Shown piece by piece: positions 54,987 through 63,770 of a DNA stretch of 64,000 bases. Positions within the stretch are counted from its first letter, which is position 1. Each line of letters opens with the position of its first letter. This stretch comes from Solitalea canadensis DSM 3403 (lineage in GTDB: Bacteria > Bacteroidota > Bacteroidia > Sphingobacteriales > Sphingobacteriaceae), in contig NC_017770.1 of the NCBI RefSeq assembly GCF_000242635.2, positions 62,001-126,000 of the forward strand. Direction: 5' to 3'. Under the pieces are notes generated by a model. It saw nothing but the letters and a program-made list of their open reading frames with translations, searched no databases and had not been told where the DNA came from. A program made the translations under genes and the position numbers.

Positions 54987-56186
54987 ATGACAATCAGTGA
55001 TTTTATATTTTCTGAAAAACCATCGGTTCATAAATTCCGCCATCTTGTTTTCTGGTTAGGCTGGGGATTTTACTTTTATGTTATTCCCGGTCTTCTTGAT
55101 GATAAGCCATGTACGGGTTTCGTGCTGAATATTTACGCATTAGCTAATACACTACTTATACTTGTTGTGCAAATTTCGGCCTTTTATAGTGTTGTTTATT
55201 ATTTGATTCCTCGATACCTACTAAAACGAGATTATTTAAGCTTCATACTAGGAATGATTATAGTAGGATTCACCCTTATTGGGTTTGATTATTTTATTTG
55301 GTTGCTGGTCAACGGTCAAGTACACTCTACATTTAATTTTGATAGTAATTCTGTAGAGAAAGGGTTTTCATTGAGATACGTACTTTATAATGGATTATTT
55401 ATTTCGCCTGCAAAAGACTCCTCTCCGCTGATGTACGATCTTCAATGGGGTTTGTTTTCAGCTCCCAAAGTAATTGCAGTCGGTGCGGCAATCACCTTTT
55501 TAAAAAGATGGTACATTAAGCAAAAGGAAAATGAACGTATCGAAAGAGAAAAAGTTAAGGCCGAGTTGGATTTGCTGAAAGTGCAATTGCATCCCCGGTT
55601 TCTTTTTAATACTCTGACTGCTATTTACGCTTATTCGTTAACCGCCTCAGACAAAGCCGAAAACATGATCTTGAAGCTCTCTGAAATGCTGAGTTATATG
55701 CTTTATGATTGCAACCAATCAGTTGTGTTACTAGAGAAAGAATTAAATGTGCTACAGGATTATATAGCGCTTGAGAAAATGAAATGTAAGGGACGTTTAG
55801 ATGTAAATCTTCAAATAACAGGGGATTATAAAAATAAGCTGATTGCCCCGTTATTGTTACTTCACTTTTTAGAAAACAGTATAAAATACAGCACAGAACA
55901 GGCAATAAAGCACCCTTGGATAAGTGTGATCATCAGTATACATGAAACTAAATTAAGTTTTAAACTAACAGGCAGTAAATCGAATGATGAGATAATTCCT
56001 GGGACAGGTGAGCCGGAAGATCTCTATGATCTGAGAAAACGTTTGGACGCATTGTACCCACAAAGGTATGAACTCCTACTATTGAAGGAAGAGGATATTT
56101 ATATGATTTCGCTAGCATTAGAGTTGGAGGTTATTTCAATTAATAGTCCAAGCGAAAAATTTATTGGGGAACCGATACTCACTTAA
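54987..56186 (+). CDS. LytS-type sensor paralog, probable pseudokinase
   Basis: 399 residues from the ATG at 54987, chosen because MTISDFIFSEKPS lines up with the start of the preceding paralog; ATG 54957 adds ten residues. Membrane helices and linker match the first sensor. The motif PHFLFN has become PRFLFN: the phospho-acceptor His is Arg204. The G box is lost (GTGEPEDLYDLRKRL instead of GIGLANVQKRL), while the N-box Glu-Asn remains. It probably cannot autophosphorylate and may modulate the intact sensor by dimerising with it. It lies 42 bp after that gene and 10 bp before the regulator. Confidence 0.85.
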   Translation: MTISDFIFSEKPSVHKFRHLVFWLGWGFYFYVIPGLLDDKPCTGFVLNIYALANTLLILVVQISAFYSVVYYLIPRYLLKRDYLSFILGMIIVGFTLIGFDYFIWLLVNGQVHSTFNFDSNSVEKGFSLRYVLYNGLFISPAKDSSPLMYDLQWGLFSAPKVIAVGAAITFLKRWYIKQKENERIEREKVKAELDLLKVQLHPRFLFNTLTAIYAYSLTASDKAENMILKLSEMLSYMLYDCNQSVVLLEKELNVLQDYIALEKMKCKGRLDVNLQITGDYKNKLIAPLLLLHFLENSIKYSTEQAIKHPWISVIISIHETKLSFKLTGSKSNDEIIPGTGEPEDLYDLRKRLDALYPQRYELLLLKEEDIYMISLALELEVISINSPSEKFIGEPILT

Positions 56187-56196
56187 CTATTCTACC

Positions 56197-56928
56197 ATGA
56201 TAACCGAAAATAAAATACAGTGTTTAATTGTGGATGATGAACCACCCGCAATAGCTATTTTGCAAAAATATATAGAATCAGTGCCGGGGTTAATGCTGAC
56301 TGGTGCTTGCTTCAATGCAGTTGAGGCCTTGACTGTACTTCAACAAAAAAATGTTGATTTACTGTTTCTGGATATACAAATGCCACAGCTTTTAGGGACA
56401 GACTTTATCAGAACGTTGAAAAATCCACCTAAAGTTATTTTTACTACTGCCTATAGAAAATATGCTGTTGAAGGGTTTGAACTGGATGCCGTGGATTATT
56501 TACTGAAACCGGTTTCTTTTGAACGTTTTATCAAAGCCGTTAACAAGGTGATGCAAACCCAGGTGCAACCGGCTGGTGAACCTGTAGAAATAAGTGATGG
56601 TTCTAAAGATGGAGCATTTATCTATTTCCGTGCTGATCGTAAAATGGTGAAGGTTTTTTTAAAAGATATCCTCTATGTAGAGAGCCTTAAAGATTATATC
56701 AAAGTAATTACCAGCTTCAGGCAAATTATCACTAAACAATCTATCTCTTCACTTGAAGCTATGCTGCCTGCTAATCAGTTTGTCAGAATTCATCGTTCGT
56801 ATTTGGTGGCAATTAGTAAGATCGACTCATTTACGGCAGATGATATCGAGATACAAAAAAAGGAAATTCCTATTGGCCGTATGTACCAGCATGAAGTTAA
56901 TAGAGTGTTAAAACTGGCGGTTAAATAA
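56197..56928 (+). CDS. LytTR family response regulator
   Basis: 243 residues from the ATG at 56197; a frame from TTG 56164 would overlap the sensor gene. The receiver domain has D13, D14 and the phospho-acceptor D59 in FLDIQMP, with the conserved Lys in LLKPVSF. The LytTR DNA-binding domain spans about 140-240 (LYVESLKDYIKVIT, then FVRIHRSYLVAI). It should be phosphorylated by the sensor at 53763 and bind direct repeats near its target promoters. Targets are not visible; the divergent PepSY-like gene and the lipoprotein cluster downstream are candidates. Confidence 0.93.
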   Translation: MITENKIQCLIVDDEPPAIAILQKYIESVPGLMLTGACFNAVEALTVLQQKNVDLLFLDIQMPQLLGTDFIRTLKNPPKVIFTTAYRKYAVEGFELDAVDYLLKPVSFERFIKAVNKVMQTQVQPAGEPVEISDGSKDGAFIYFRADRKMVKVFLKDILYVESLKDYIKVITSFRQIITKQSISSLEAMLPANQFVRIHRSYLVAISKIDSFTADDIEIQKKEIPIGRMYQHEVNRVLKLAVK

Positions 56929-56939
56929 GTGTTGCCTTT

Positions 56940-56968
56940 CTTTCATAACGAGTGTGTCGTTATGAAAG
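56940..56968 (+). repeat. Perfect 12-bp hairpin after the LytTR gene
   Basis: CTTTCATAACGA and TCGTTATGAAAG with a 5-base loop, 11 bp past the stop. No T run follows; it may end or stabilise the sensor-regulator transcript. Confidence 0.55.
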
Positions 56969-57329
56969 TAGGAGCAAAATACGCTATAATTGTTTACCCT
57001 AATTTGGGTATGCGCTAACCATCTTCTTATTAAAAAAAAATCAATTGTCCGACTCTATGGAAGCCTGCAGCGGATTTATCATAGCGTGGGTTTCAGTTTT
57101 AAGCTGCAGGAAATCGGTGAATTCGAAAGTGCCTTTGGATTGTTCGTATTGATTCAGATGCATCCCCCAATAAGAACGTAAATTCCAATAAAAAAACTAA
57201 CCCGTTGTGCGATTTGATTTCACATATGTGAATTTAAAACATGAGTTATTGTATAAGCCAAAATCGCCTCTTACATTTCGGAAGAGATGATTTAAATACT
57301 CGCATTAACTGTTGGAGAACTGTACGCAG

Positions 57330-57355
57330 TCTCGGCTGAGCCGAGAGCATTTTTT
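57330..57355 (+). terminator. Terminator-like hairpin without an upstream gene
   Basis: TCTCGGC and GCCGAGA with a 3-base loop, followed by AGCATTTTTT. It lies about 400 bp after the regulator gene, so it could end a small RNA. Confidence 0.55.
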
Positions 57356-57693
57356 GCTTACTTTTTTTTGCTGAAGAAAAACATGCGAAGCATTTTTGAA
57401 TACCTTTAAAATAAAACACTGCATGAAAAAAGTGAGTCCCGCTGAAAGCGGCGGGAGAAAATAATTCATCAAACTGTGATTATTGCACTATTAGGCTTTT
57501 TTTGAGTTATTTTAAATCACACAACGCGTAAAAGCTACTATGTTTAATTGACGATACTAATAACTATCTAAGCAGCCGGATTTAAAACAGATCTCAACGA
57601 ATATCACTTAAACCTTAGCGAATTTATATCAACTTAAAATCACAAGAAATTTTTTTTGAGGTTTGTTTTCAGATAAACTTTTGAACCTTAAAA

Positions 57694-58476
57694 ATGCTTT
57701 TTACCCCCCCAATGTTTTATGTATTTCTTAGCTCATTATTGCTGGGTTATGCCTGTACAAATATGTCGGAAAGCAAAACAACAACTTCTAAAAAACGAAA
57801 GGAATCGGCTCCTGCAGCTAATTATGCACAAGGAAGAACGGTTCAGTCATTTTCAGTAAGAAACGATCATGTAACCGATACTTCAACTTTTAATCTTGCT
57901 CCGTTTCTAAGCAATAATAATTATAGGGTTCAGCATGAAAGTTCGGGTTTTTTAAATAATGATCGTTATGAAGACCGTGTGTTGGTATTGGAAGCGGATA
58001 ATGAAGAAAGTAATTATTTGCCTCGTTTAACCTTAGTTTTATTGGGAAGTCCCAAAGGATTTAAGTTATACATGCGAAGTGAAAGCATTATGCAGGCCGA
58101 AAATACGGTCGAGGGAGGGAAAATGTTTGATACGGAAGATGTCAAAATTGAGGAAAATAAAATCGTATTTGATTTATATGCAATTGGTCCTAATGGTCAT
58201 ATCTCGTATGAATTTGCCTGGATAAATGATCATTTACAATTACATGAACTGATCGGCTATTTTATGGGGGCCGGTTCACACACGGAATATGTGTATCGCC
58301 CTAAATCACCTATTGAAGGTACTTTAGATGAGACGGTAATTAATACCATGGAGGATAACATGCCATCTACTACCAATACATATCGCGTAAAATTCAAAGC
58401 AGCTATTCACTTTGAAACTTTTGATTACAGCAAATGTTTGGAAGAGTTGGTTCAGCAAACAGGAGATACCAAATAG
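57694..58476 (+). CDS. Lipoprotein of unknown function, first of the lipoprotein array
   Basis: 260 residues; a start at 57712 is also possible. Lipobox LGYAC, then a Ser/Thr/Lys-rich spacer. From about residue 75 there is a segment resembling the FNNDRYEDRVLVLE wording of calcium-binding-like DxNxDG blocks in Bacteroidota lipoproteins, followed by LVLLGSPKGFKLYMRSES and an acidic beta-rich tail. No family could be named with confidence. The next lipoprotein gene starts 8 bp after its stop. Surface or periplasmic location is inferred from the lipobox. Confidence 0.7.
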   Translation: MLFTPPMFYVFLSSLLLGYACTNMSESKTTTSKKRKESAPAANYAQGRTVQSFSVRNDHVTDTSTFNLAPFLSNNNYRVQHESSGFLNNDRYEDRVLVLEADNEESNYLPRLTLVLLGSPKGFKLYMRSESIMQAENTVEGGKMFDTEDVKIEENKIVFDLYAIGPNGHISYEFAWINDHLQLHELIGYFMGAGSHTEYVYRPKSPIEGTLDETVINTMEDNMPSTTNTYRVKFKAAIHFETFDYSKCLEELVQQTGDTK

Positions 58477-58484
58477 GAAATCAT

Positions 58485-59198
58485 ATGAACAAAAATACTA
58501 CAACACACTACATTTTGGTCCTTCTATCTATTTTGCTCGTTTCTTGTCAGCCAAAAAATAACACCAATAATAAAAAAACACTAGAGAAGTTAAGCGGACA
58601 TCTCGACACGGTGGGAAATTGTTGGGTTGGAGCAGAACCACTCTATTCGGTTAGTCGGTTTGAGGGTCGGTCTGAGTACACATCTGTATCGAAATTAGAT
58701 GCAAAAGGGGAGTCGATAGGGCTTGGACTTATTAATCGCAAAGGAGAAATTGTAGTGCCTGTTATTTATGATGGACTGGATTTGGGATTCGCAGATGGCG
58801 TTTGCCAGGTGAATAAAGACGATAAGCTCGGACTTGTAAATACTGATGGGATAGAAATTGTAGCACCTACCTATGACTACATTGAAAACGGAGGAGCGGT
58901 AGACGGGCTCCTTCGCGTGGGCAAAAATGATCGTTATGGCATGATTAGCCTTAAAGGCGAAATAGTTATTCCTGTTGAATATCAGGACGTAATAGGAGCC
59001 TATGAAGGAATGATTGCCGTAATGGTTGAGCCTCAACGGTGGGGTTACTTAAACCATAAAAATGAAATGGTGGTAAAACCCGAATTTACGTTTGTCGACA
59101 AATTTGTAAATGGGAAAGTGGTCTTGCAAAAAGCGGATGGGGAAAATTACATCGTTTATAAAGATGGTAGAGTAGTAAAAGAAACCGAGAGTCATTAA
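58485..59198 (+). CDS. WG-repeat lipoprotein
   Basis: 237 residues from the ATG at 58485; a longer in-frame start would overlap the previous gene. Lipobox LLVSC near residue 19. From about residue 70 there are four or five WG/KWG beta repeats: GLGLINRKGEIVVPVIYD, LGLVNTDGIEIVAPTYD, YGMISLKGEIVIPVEYQ and WGYLNHKNEMVVKPEF. Such repeats build compact beta-folds used for binding. The gene is tightly spaced with its neighbours (8 and 21 bp). Partner and function are unknown. Confidence 0.85.
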   Translation: MNKNTTTHYILVLLSILLVSCQPKNNTNNKKTLEKLSGHLDTVGNCWVGAEPLYSVSRFEGRSEYTSVSKLDAKGESIGLGLINRKGEIVVPVIYDGLDLGFADGVCQVNKDDKLGLVNTDGIEIVAPTYDYIENGGAVDGLLRVGKNDRYGMISLKGEIVIPVEYQDVIGAYEGMIAVMVEPQRWGYLNHKNEMVVKPEFTFVDKFVNGKVVLQKADGENYIVYKDGRVVKETESH

Positions 59199-59219
59199 TT
59201 ATCCATTATTGCCCTTTTA

Positions 59220-60485
59220 ATGAGAAAAAAAGTTATTGTATTTATCGCCATCTTGTTATTGTTGTCATCGTGCGCCAGTAGACAATTGGTTACTTACAAC
59301 CCTCGGCCTGCCGAAAACTTATATACGGTTAAGAACAAAGAACAGGTTACATTGCTGTTTTTTGATACAGAAGATGCCGAAGGACTAACGGATCACTTGG
59401 CAATCTATAAACGATTTGCCGAGGCCTTTGCCGATACCGATGAAGTGCTGGTACTGAACATCAATAGCCAAACAGTGATCGAATTTGAAAATTATGGTTA
59501 TTACTATTTCAACAATGATGGTAGTAAACTTAAATCGGGAATGATACTATCAAATGGAGTTGATATGCCGATTATTGAAGCCAATCCTGAAAAATACATC
59601 AAACGCTATGAAGACTATTTTGGAGTGCCTTTTAATGATAAGGTTTATTACGGACAGAAACGAAAAGCAGAAATAGCAACGCATCAAACGGAAGCAGAAA
59701 AACTATTAAAAGAAAGAGTGAAGATAGATAATCGTTACGCAACGCAATTAATAACTAACTCAAATACCTCTTTTTATCCAAAGAAGGTGTTTAACCAAGC
59801 CTGCCGCACCGGAAAAGTAATCATACAATTATTTGAAGATAGCGTCAAAACAAAGAAAGGTGCTGTGCAAATAGAAACAGTGTACAATTCCGAAGGTCAG
59901 ATAAAAAGCAATACTACATTAATCAACGGAGTGGCGTATGCGAATGAAATTTATTACAGAAACGCTTATCAGCTAATTGATAGCATTGTTAAAATAGATG
60001 AGAAAGGGTTAAAATCCAAAAGTGTTTTTAAGTATGGAAAGAATCAATATGCAATTGTTTCTATTGACGGACCCAGTATAATGACTTCAGGCATATTCTA
60101 CCTAAATGATAAGTTTCAATGTGTTAAGAAAGAAACACTGAATGGAAGTGGAGATGTAGTTAGGACAACCGCTTGTAGATACGATGACCGCGGAAGAATT
60201 ATTGAGGAGGTAAGCGAAGATCAACGGTTGGTCTATGAATATAAAAACCGGCAGGATGAATTTTATGCTTCTTTGAAGTCTTACAACACTAAAACGCAAT
60301 CGTTAATGCATGAAAGCACTAGGTTGGATGAAAATGGCAAAGTGATTTTTATTAATAAGGCAAACAATAAGATATTATCGACTTCTGTTTCGGTAAATGA
60401 TTTAAATGGATGTACCAAGACCGTGTACAACTATAACGGAGACCTCACGATAAATGAAGTATACGCGTACTATTATGAAAATTGA
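59220..60485 (+). CDS. Lipoprotein of unknown function with MORN/YD-like C-terminal repeats
   Basis: 421 residues with lipobox LLSSC at about residue 18. The N-terminal half (about 30-190) is mixed alpha/beta with no recognised family and includes LTDHLAIYKRFAEAFADTD. The C-terminal half has loosely repeated beta strands (VYNSEGQIKSNTTLINGVA, RYDDRGRIIEEV) like MORN_2/YwqK or YD repeats. Those repeats occur in some antitoxin-like lipoproteins, but the match is weak. It is followed after 34 bp by an ankyrin protein. Confidence 0.7.
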   Translation: MRKKVIVFIAILLLLSSCASRQLVTYNPRPAENLYTVKNKEQVTLLFFDTEDAEGLTDHLAIYKRFAEAFADTDEVLVLNINSQTVIEFENYGYYYFNNDGSKLKSGMILSNGVDMPIIEANPEKYIKRYEDYFGVPFNDKVYYGQKRKAEIATHQTEAEKLLKERVKIDNRYATQLITNSNTSFYPKKVFNQACRTGKVIIQLFEDSVKTKKGAVQIETVYNSEGQIKSNTTLINGVAYANEIYYRNAYQLIDSIVKIDEKGLKSKSVFKYGKNQYAIVSIDGPSIMTSGIFYLNDKFQCVKKETLNGSGDVVRTTACRYDDRGRIIEEVSEDQRLVYEYKNRQDEFYASLKSYNTKTQSLMHESTRLDENGKVIFINKANNKILSTSVSVNDLNGCTKTVYNYNGDLTINEVYAYYYEN

Positions 60486-60519
60486 GGCAATTGACTCAGT
60501 GAAATACAATTTAACAAGA

Positions 60520-61275
60520 ATGAAAAAGATAAAGCTACTTCTTACATTATTAGTGATGCTTGTTTTCCAGTCGGCAATTGCACAGTCGCAAAAGTCGATT
60601 CCTTCAGATGCGGTGGTTAATGAGTTTTATGATGCAATAGTTGCAGATAACAATGAGAAAATAAAGCAATTGCTAACGAGTAAATTTCCGGGTAATTATG
60701 AACCCAAAAATAAAGTAGAACCAATAAGGGTTGCGATCTGGCAGAAAAATATCATTGCTGTAAAGCTATTGGTTGAAGCAGGTGCAAACATCAATAGCAA
60801 AACACAATCTGCCGTTGAAGAAGCTGCCGGAAGAGGCGAAAAAGCCATTCTGGAGTATTTAATGAGCAAAGGTGGGGATATAAAGAATAACGATGCATTT
60901 AGTCTTGCGGCTGCCAATAATCATTATGACTGTGCAAAACTATTATTGCTAAAAGGGGCCAGCCAGGAATCTGGCGATGTAAGTGGTAAGCTTAAAATGT
61001 ATGAAATGGCAGTGAGCAGAGCTGATTTCGAAGTCTTGAATAAGTTAAAATTGAGCAAGGAAGAATTAGATGCAAACAACTGTGAAGGCGAAACGGCGCT
61101 GATCATTGCGGTAAAACAGAATGACAAGACAATGGTTGAATACTTGCTGAAACGGGGCGTAAACAAAAATAAACCCGAAACATTTGATTGCGGTGATGAT
61201 ACATCATACGGCAAAAAGCCAATTGATATTGCCAAAAAAAGAAACTATTCCAATATAGTTCAGCTGCTTAAATAA
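60520..61275 (+). CDS. Exported ankyrin-repeat protein
   Basis: 251 residues from the ATG at 60520, which gives a proper signal peptide ending AIAQ; a longer in-frame start at 60454 would overlap the preceding gene and bury the signal. Ankyrin repeats cover about 50-250: AIWQKNIIAVKLLVEAGANINS, YDCAKLLLLKGA and ETALIIAVKQNDKTMVEYLLKRGVN are the clearest. Ankyrin domains bind other proteins. Ankyrin proteins sometimes serve as immunity proteins in toxin clusters; no toxin is seen here. Confidence 0.85.
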   Translation: MKKIKLLLTLLVMLVFQSAIAQSQKSIPSDAVVNEFYDAIVADNNEKIKQLLTSKFPGNYEPKNKVEPIRVAIWQKNIIAVKLLVEAGANINSKTQSAVEEAAGRGEKAILEYLMSKGGDIKNNDAFSLAAANNHYDCAKLLLLKGASQESGDVSGKLKMYEMAVSRADFEVLNKLKLSKEELDANNCEGETALIIAVKQNDKTMVEYLLKRGVNKNKPETFDCGDDTSYGKKPIDIAKKRNYSNIVQLLK

Positions 61276-61325
61276 GTAGTTCTCTTTCTACTCACATCAA
61301 ACCTTATTCTGATTCGCTATTAAAT

Positions 61326-62753
61326 ATGAAAAGCTTTTTTACCGTAGCGTTTGTTCTTATTTCAGTACTTGCTTTAGGACAAACAACTATTCAGATAGAA
61401 ATTAATTACGTTAGGAGTTTTCGAAAAGAGAAAGACAGTATGATTGTGGAGCTGGGAAACACTCCCAAATTGTGTAGGTTACCCATTAAAAATAACCCCA
61501 ATTTCGTTAAGTACGCAGCATTGTTAAAACCGTATGAACAAAAAGACTACTTTATAACTAGAAAACTGTTTGAAATAGGAGTTGAAAAAGGGTCAAACAT
61601 GATCAAATCCATCAGGCCTTTGATAAAGAGTGAGGTGGAGGAATATCAATACCTTCAGCCAGAACCGGCTTTAGCTGTTGCTGCGGTTTCAGCAAATCAG
61701 GAACCGGAAAAACTTTATGATGAAGCAATGGAGCTCTTTAATAAGGGTAGTTATGAGGAAGCCACTGCAACAATTAATAAAGCGATCATAATACATACAC
61801 AAAATCCAGATTACCATGAATTAAAAGCATTATGCCTGGGCAATCTGAAGCAATACAATCAGTCAACTGATGAGGCGATGTATGCGCTTGAAATGGATAA
61901 GGCAAATGCCGGATTGTATGAAATAATTGCCAATAATTATTATTTCTTGCAAGACTATGAAAACGCGTGTAAAAATTATGAGAAGGCCATAGAGTATGAA
62001 AGCGAAAATATTCCCCGGATCTATCATAATTACATAAGGTGCCTGATTGAAATACCTGATCCTTATCGGGCAATAGCAATCTATAAGATTTATGAGTATC
62101 GCACAAAAGGCTTAACTGCTTACATCGGTGATGAGGAAAATTTTGATGATGATTTAATTTTCTATACCGGTCAGGCTTACCAGCAACTAAAAAACTGGAA
62201 AAAGGCGCTGGCTATTTACAATAGGTTTATTGTGATGTATCCCGATTTTTATGGCTATTACGCCCAAAGGGGACGACTTTACCAACAAAAAGGAGATTGG
62301 CTTGAAGCGCTGAGAGATTTTGATGCTGCATTAAAGTTAGATAGTTCACAAACCATTCTTCAACTCAATATTGCCCAAGTATATCAAGAACTCAAGGATT
62401 ACCGCCGGACAGCGGATGCTTACGAAAAATACCTTTCAAAGTATCCTGACGATGCTGTTCAACTCGGCAATTATGGATATTGTTTACTGGATGCGGAGCG
62501 ATACAAAGACGCTCAAAAATTATTTGATCAATCGATGATACTTGATACTAAAAGTATAGACACACATATAGGGCGAATACTTGCCGCTCATTTACTTGGA
62601 GATACTGAAAAGAAAAACGAGTACATAGGTGAGGCTAAACGGCAGTTTCCGGAAATCGCCATCAACACAGCAACTTTAAATACACTGATTAAAACGGGTA
62701 ATTATTACTATTCTGATAAAATCATAACCATTTGGGAAGATGCAATTAACTAA
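61326..62753 (+). CDS. Exported TPR protein
   Basis: 475 residues. Signal peptide ends LALGQ; the N-terminal part (about 20-110) is of unknown type. About eight TPR units follow from residue 130 onward (KLYDEAMELFNKGSYEEATATI, NACKNYEKAIEYESE, WKKALAIYNRFIVMYPDFYGYY, WLEALRDFDAALKLD, AQKLFDQSMILD). TPRs form a scaffold for protein binding in the periplasm or on the outer membrane. Spacing of 50 bp on the left and 54 bp on the right fits one transcription unit. Confidence 0.87.
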   Translation: MKSFFTVAFVLISVLALGQTTIQIEINYVRSFRKEKDSMIVELGNTPKLCRLPIKNNPNFVKYAALLKPYEQKDYFITRKLFEIGVEKGSNMIKSIRPLIKSEVEEYQYLQPEPALAVAAVSANQEPEKLYDEAMELFNKGSYEEATATINKAIIIHTQNPDYHELKALCLGNLKQYNQSTDEAMYALEMDKANAGLYEIIANNYYFLQDYENACKNYEKAIEYESENIPRIYHNYIRCLIEIPDPYRAIAIYKIYEYRTKGLTAYIGDEENFDDDLIFYTGQAYQQLKNWKKALAIYNRFIVMYPDFYGYYAQRGRLYQQKGDWLEALRDFDAALKLDSSQTILQLNIAQVYQELKDYRRTADAYEKYLSKYPDDAVQLGNYGYCLLDAERYKDAQKLFDQSMILDTKSIDTHIGRILAAHLLGDTEKKNEYIGEAKRQFPEIAINTATLNTLIKTGNYYYSDKIITIWEDAIN

Positions 62754-62807
62754 CCCAAGTGGTCTGTTGTAAAATGAATAGAAGAAGATTGAGTAAACAA
62801 TTTTAAG

Positions 62808-63470
62808 ATGGTAAAAAGTTTTTCGTTAGTACTGTTGTATATGTTAATGGTTGGGCCATGCTCCAGTCAGCGTAAGGTCAACTTGGCAACACTAGTATTG
62901 GATGAAAAAATAGAACAACTGGTTAAGTTTGGAGATCGAAATTTTATCGGGATCAACACTGTGGAGGTTCCGGTTGCCATCGTTCTTGAATGTAAAAAAT
63001 CAACCGCTTTTACCTTTAACGAGGTGAAGCTTGATGGGGTGAATATTGTATTTCAGATTCAGTCGGATATAACAAAAAAAGATACAAGCCTCCACGACGG
63101 AATGGGCCATTTGCGTATATCTTCCTTTAAAACAAAAGAAGAATTAACGCAGGAATTGTCCAAACTTAATGCGGACAGCGTTATTTATGGCTATCGCATC
63201 GAATTAAATACTCCGGAGCTAAAAGCTCAACTGCTTAAAGAACTTATAAAGCTGTACGGAAAAGGAATTAAGAATCCGAATACGGATAATGGGCTTTATT
63301 GGAATCTTCCCAAAGAAAATAAATACATCTTCTTTGCTCCCGATTATGACCGCTTAATAGTGCTCAATAATAAAAAGCTTTCTAAAACCTGTTATTGGGA
63401 TAATGTTAACGGCTTGATTGATTTTGGTGGTTGTGATCGGGAAAAATACATAGAAGAATTAAGGAACTAA
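62808..63470 (+). CDS. Exported protein of unknown function
   Basis: 220 residues. N-terminal signal with a Cys at 18 (MVGPCSSQ) that could be a lipid anchor, though proline before the Cys is unusual. The rest is mixed alpha/beta, with a Lys-rich centre (TKEELTQELSKLNADS) and an aromatic C-terminus (NKYIFFAPDYDRLIVL). No family recognised. Part of the lipoprotein array; the next gene starts 15 bp downstream. Confidence 0.65.
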   Translation: MVKSFSLVLLYMLMVGPCSSQRKVNLATLVLDEKIEQLVKFGDRNFIGINTVEVPVAIVLECKKSTAFTFNEVKLDGVNIVFQIQSDITKKDTSLHDGMGHLRISSFKTKEELTQELSKLNADSVIYGYRIELNTPELKAQLLKELIKLYGKGIKNPNTDNGLYWNLPKENKYIFFAPDYDRLIVLNNKKLSKTCYWDNVNGLIDFGGCDREKYIEELRN

Positions 63471-63485
63471 CAACCTGCTCGGATA

Positions 63486-63761
63486 ATGAAAACCAGTTTA
63501 ATTATTAAAACACTATTGTTAGTTGTTCTATTAATAGTGATCAGGCTTATCTTTTTGCATGAAGAAGGTGGCCATTCATCGGTTGGAGGGGGCTATTATA
63601 ATTTGGCCAGATTATACTATTTGTTTGCGGTAATTGTGTTTCTGATTATTTATGAAGTGTTTTTGCTGTTTAGCAACCGGCAAGAGAATGGAGTGTTATT
63701 GATCATCGGATTATTGTTGTTGCTTGCCCATATTATTTATGGACTTGTTTTACTTTATTAA
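63486..63761 (+). CDS. Small three-helix membrane protein
   Basis: 91 residues with transmembrane helices at about 6-23, 43-61 and 69-90. A short HEEGGHSS loop follows the first helix. No family recognised. It lies between an exported protein and a lipoprotein with gaps of 15 and 9 bp. Confidence 0.65.
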   Translation: MKTSLIIKTLLLVVLLIVIRLIFLHEEGGHSSVGGGYYNLARLYYLFAVIVFLIIYEVFLLFSNRQENGVLLIIGLLLLLAHIIYGLVLLY

Positions 63762-63770
63762 GCAGTCGTT

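Larger units (their letters stand above)
56929..57693. other. Gene-free stretch with several stem-loops
   Basis: 765 bases between the regulator and the lipoprotein cluster. It holds a perfect 12-bp inverted repeat at 56940-56968, a terminator-like hairpin at 57330-57355 and a GC-rich hairpin at about 57437-57455 in AT-rich surroundings. A 63-codon frame at 56990-57181 starts with TTG and has no family features; it is not called. Confidence 0.5.

Noticed and set aside
56990-57181. 63-codon plus-strand frame after the LytTR gene
   Set aside because: Starts with TTG, no domain or ribosome-binding site and unusual composition; it could be remains of a gene but nothing supports it.
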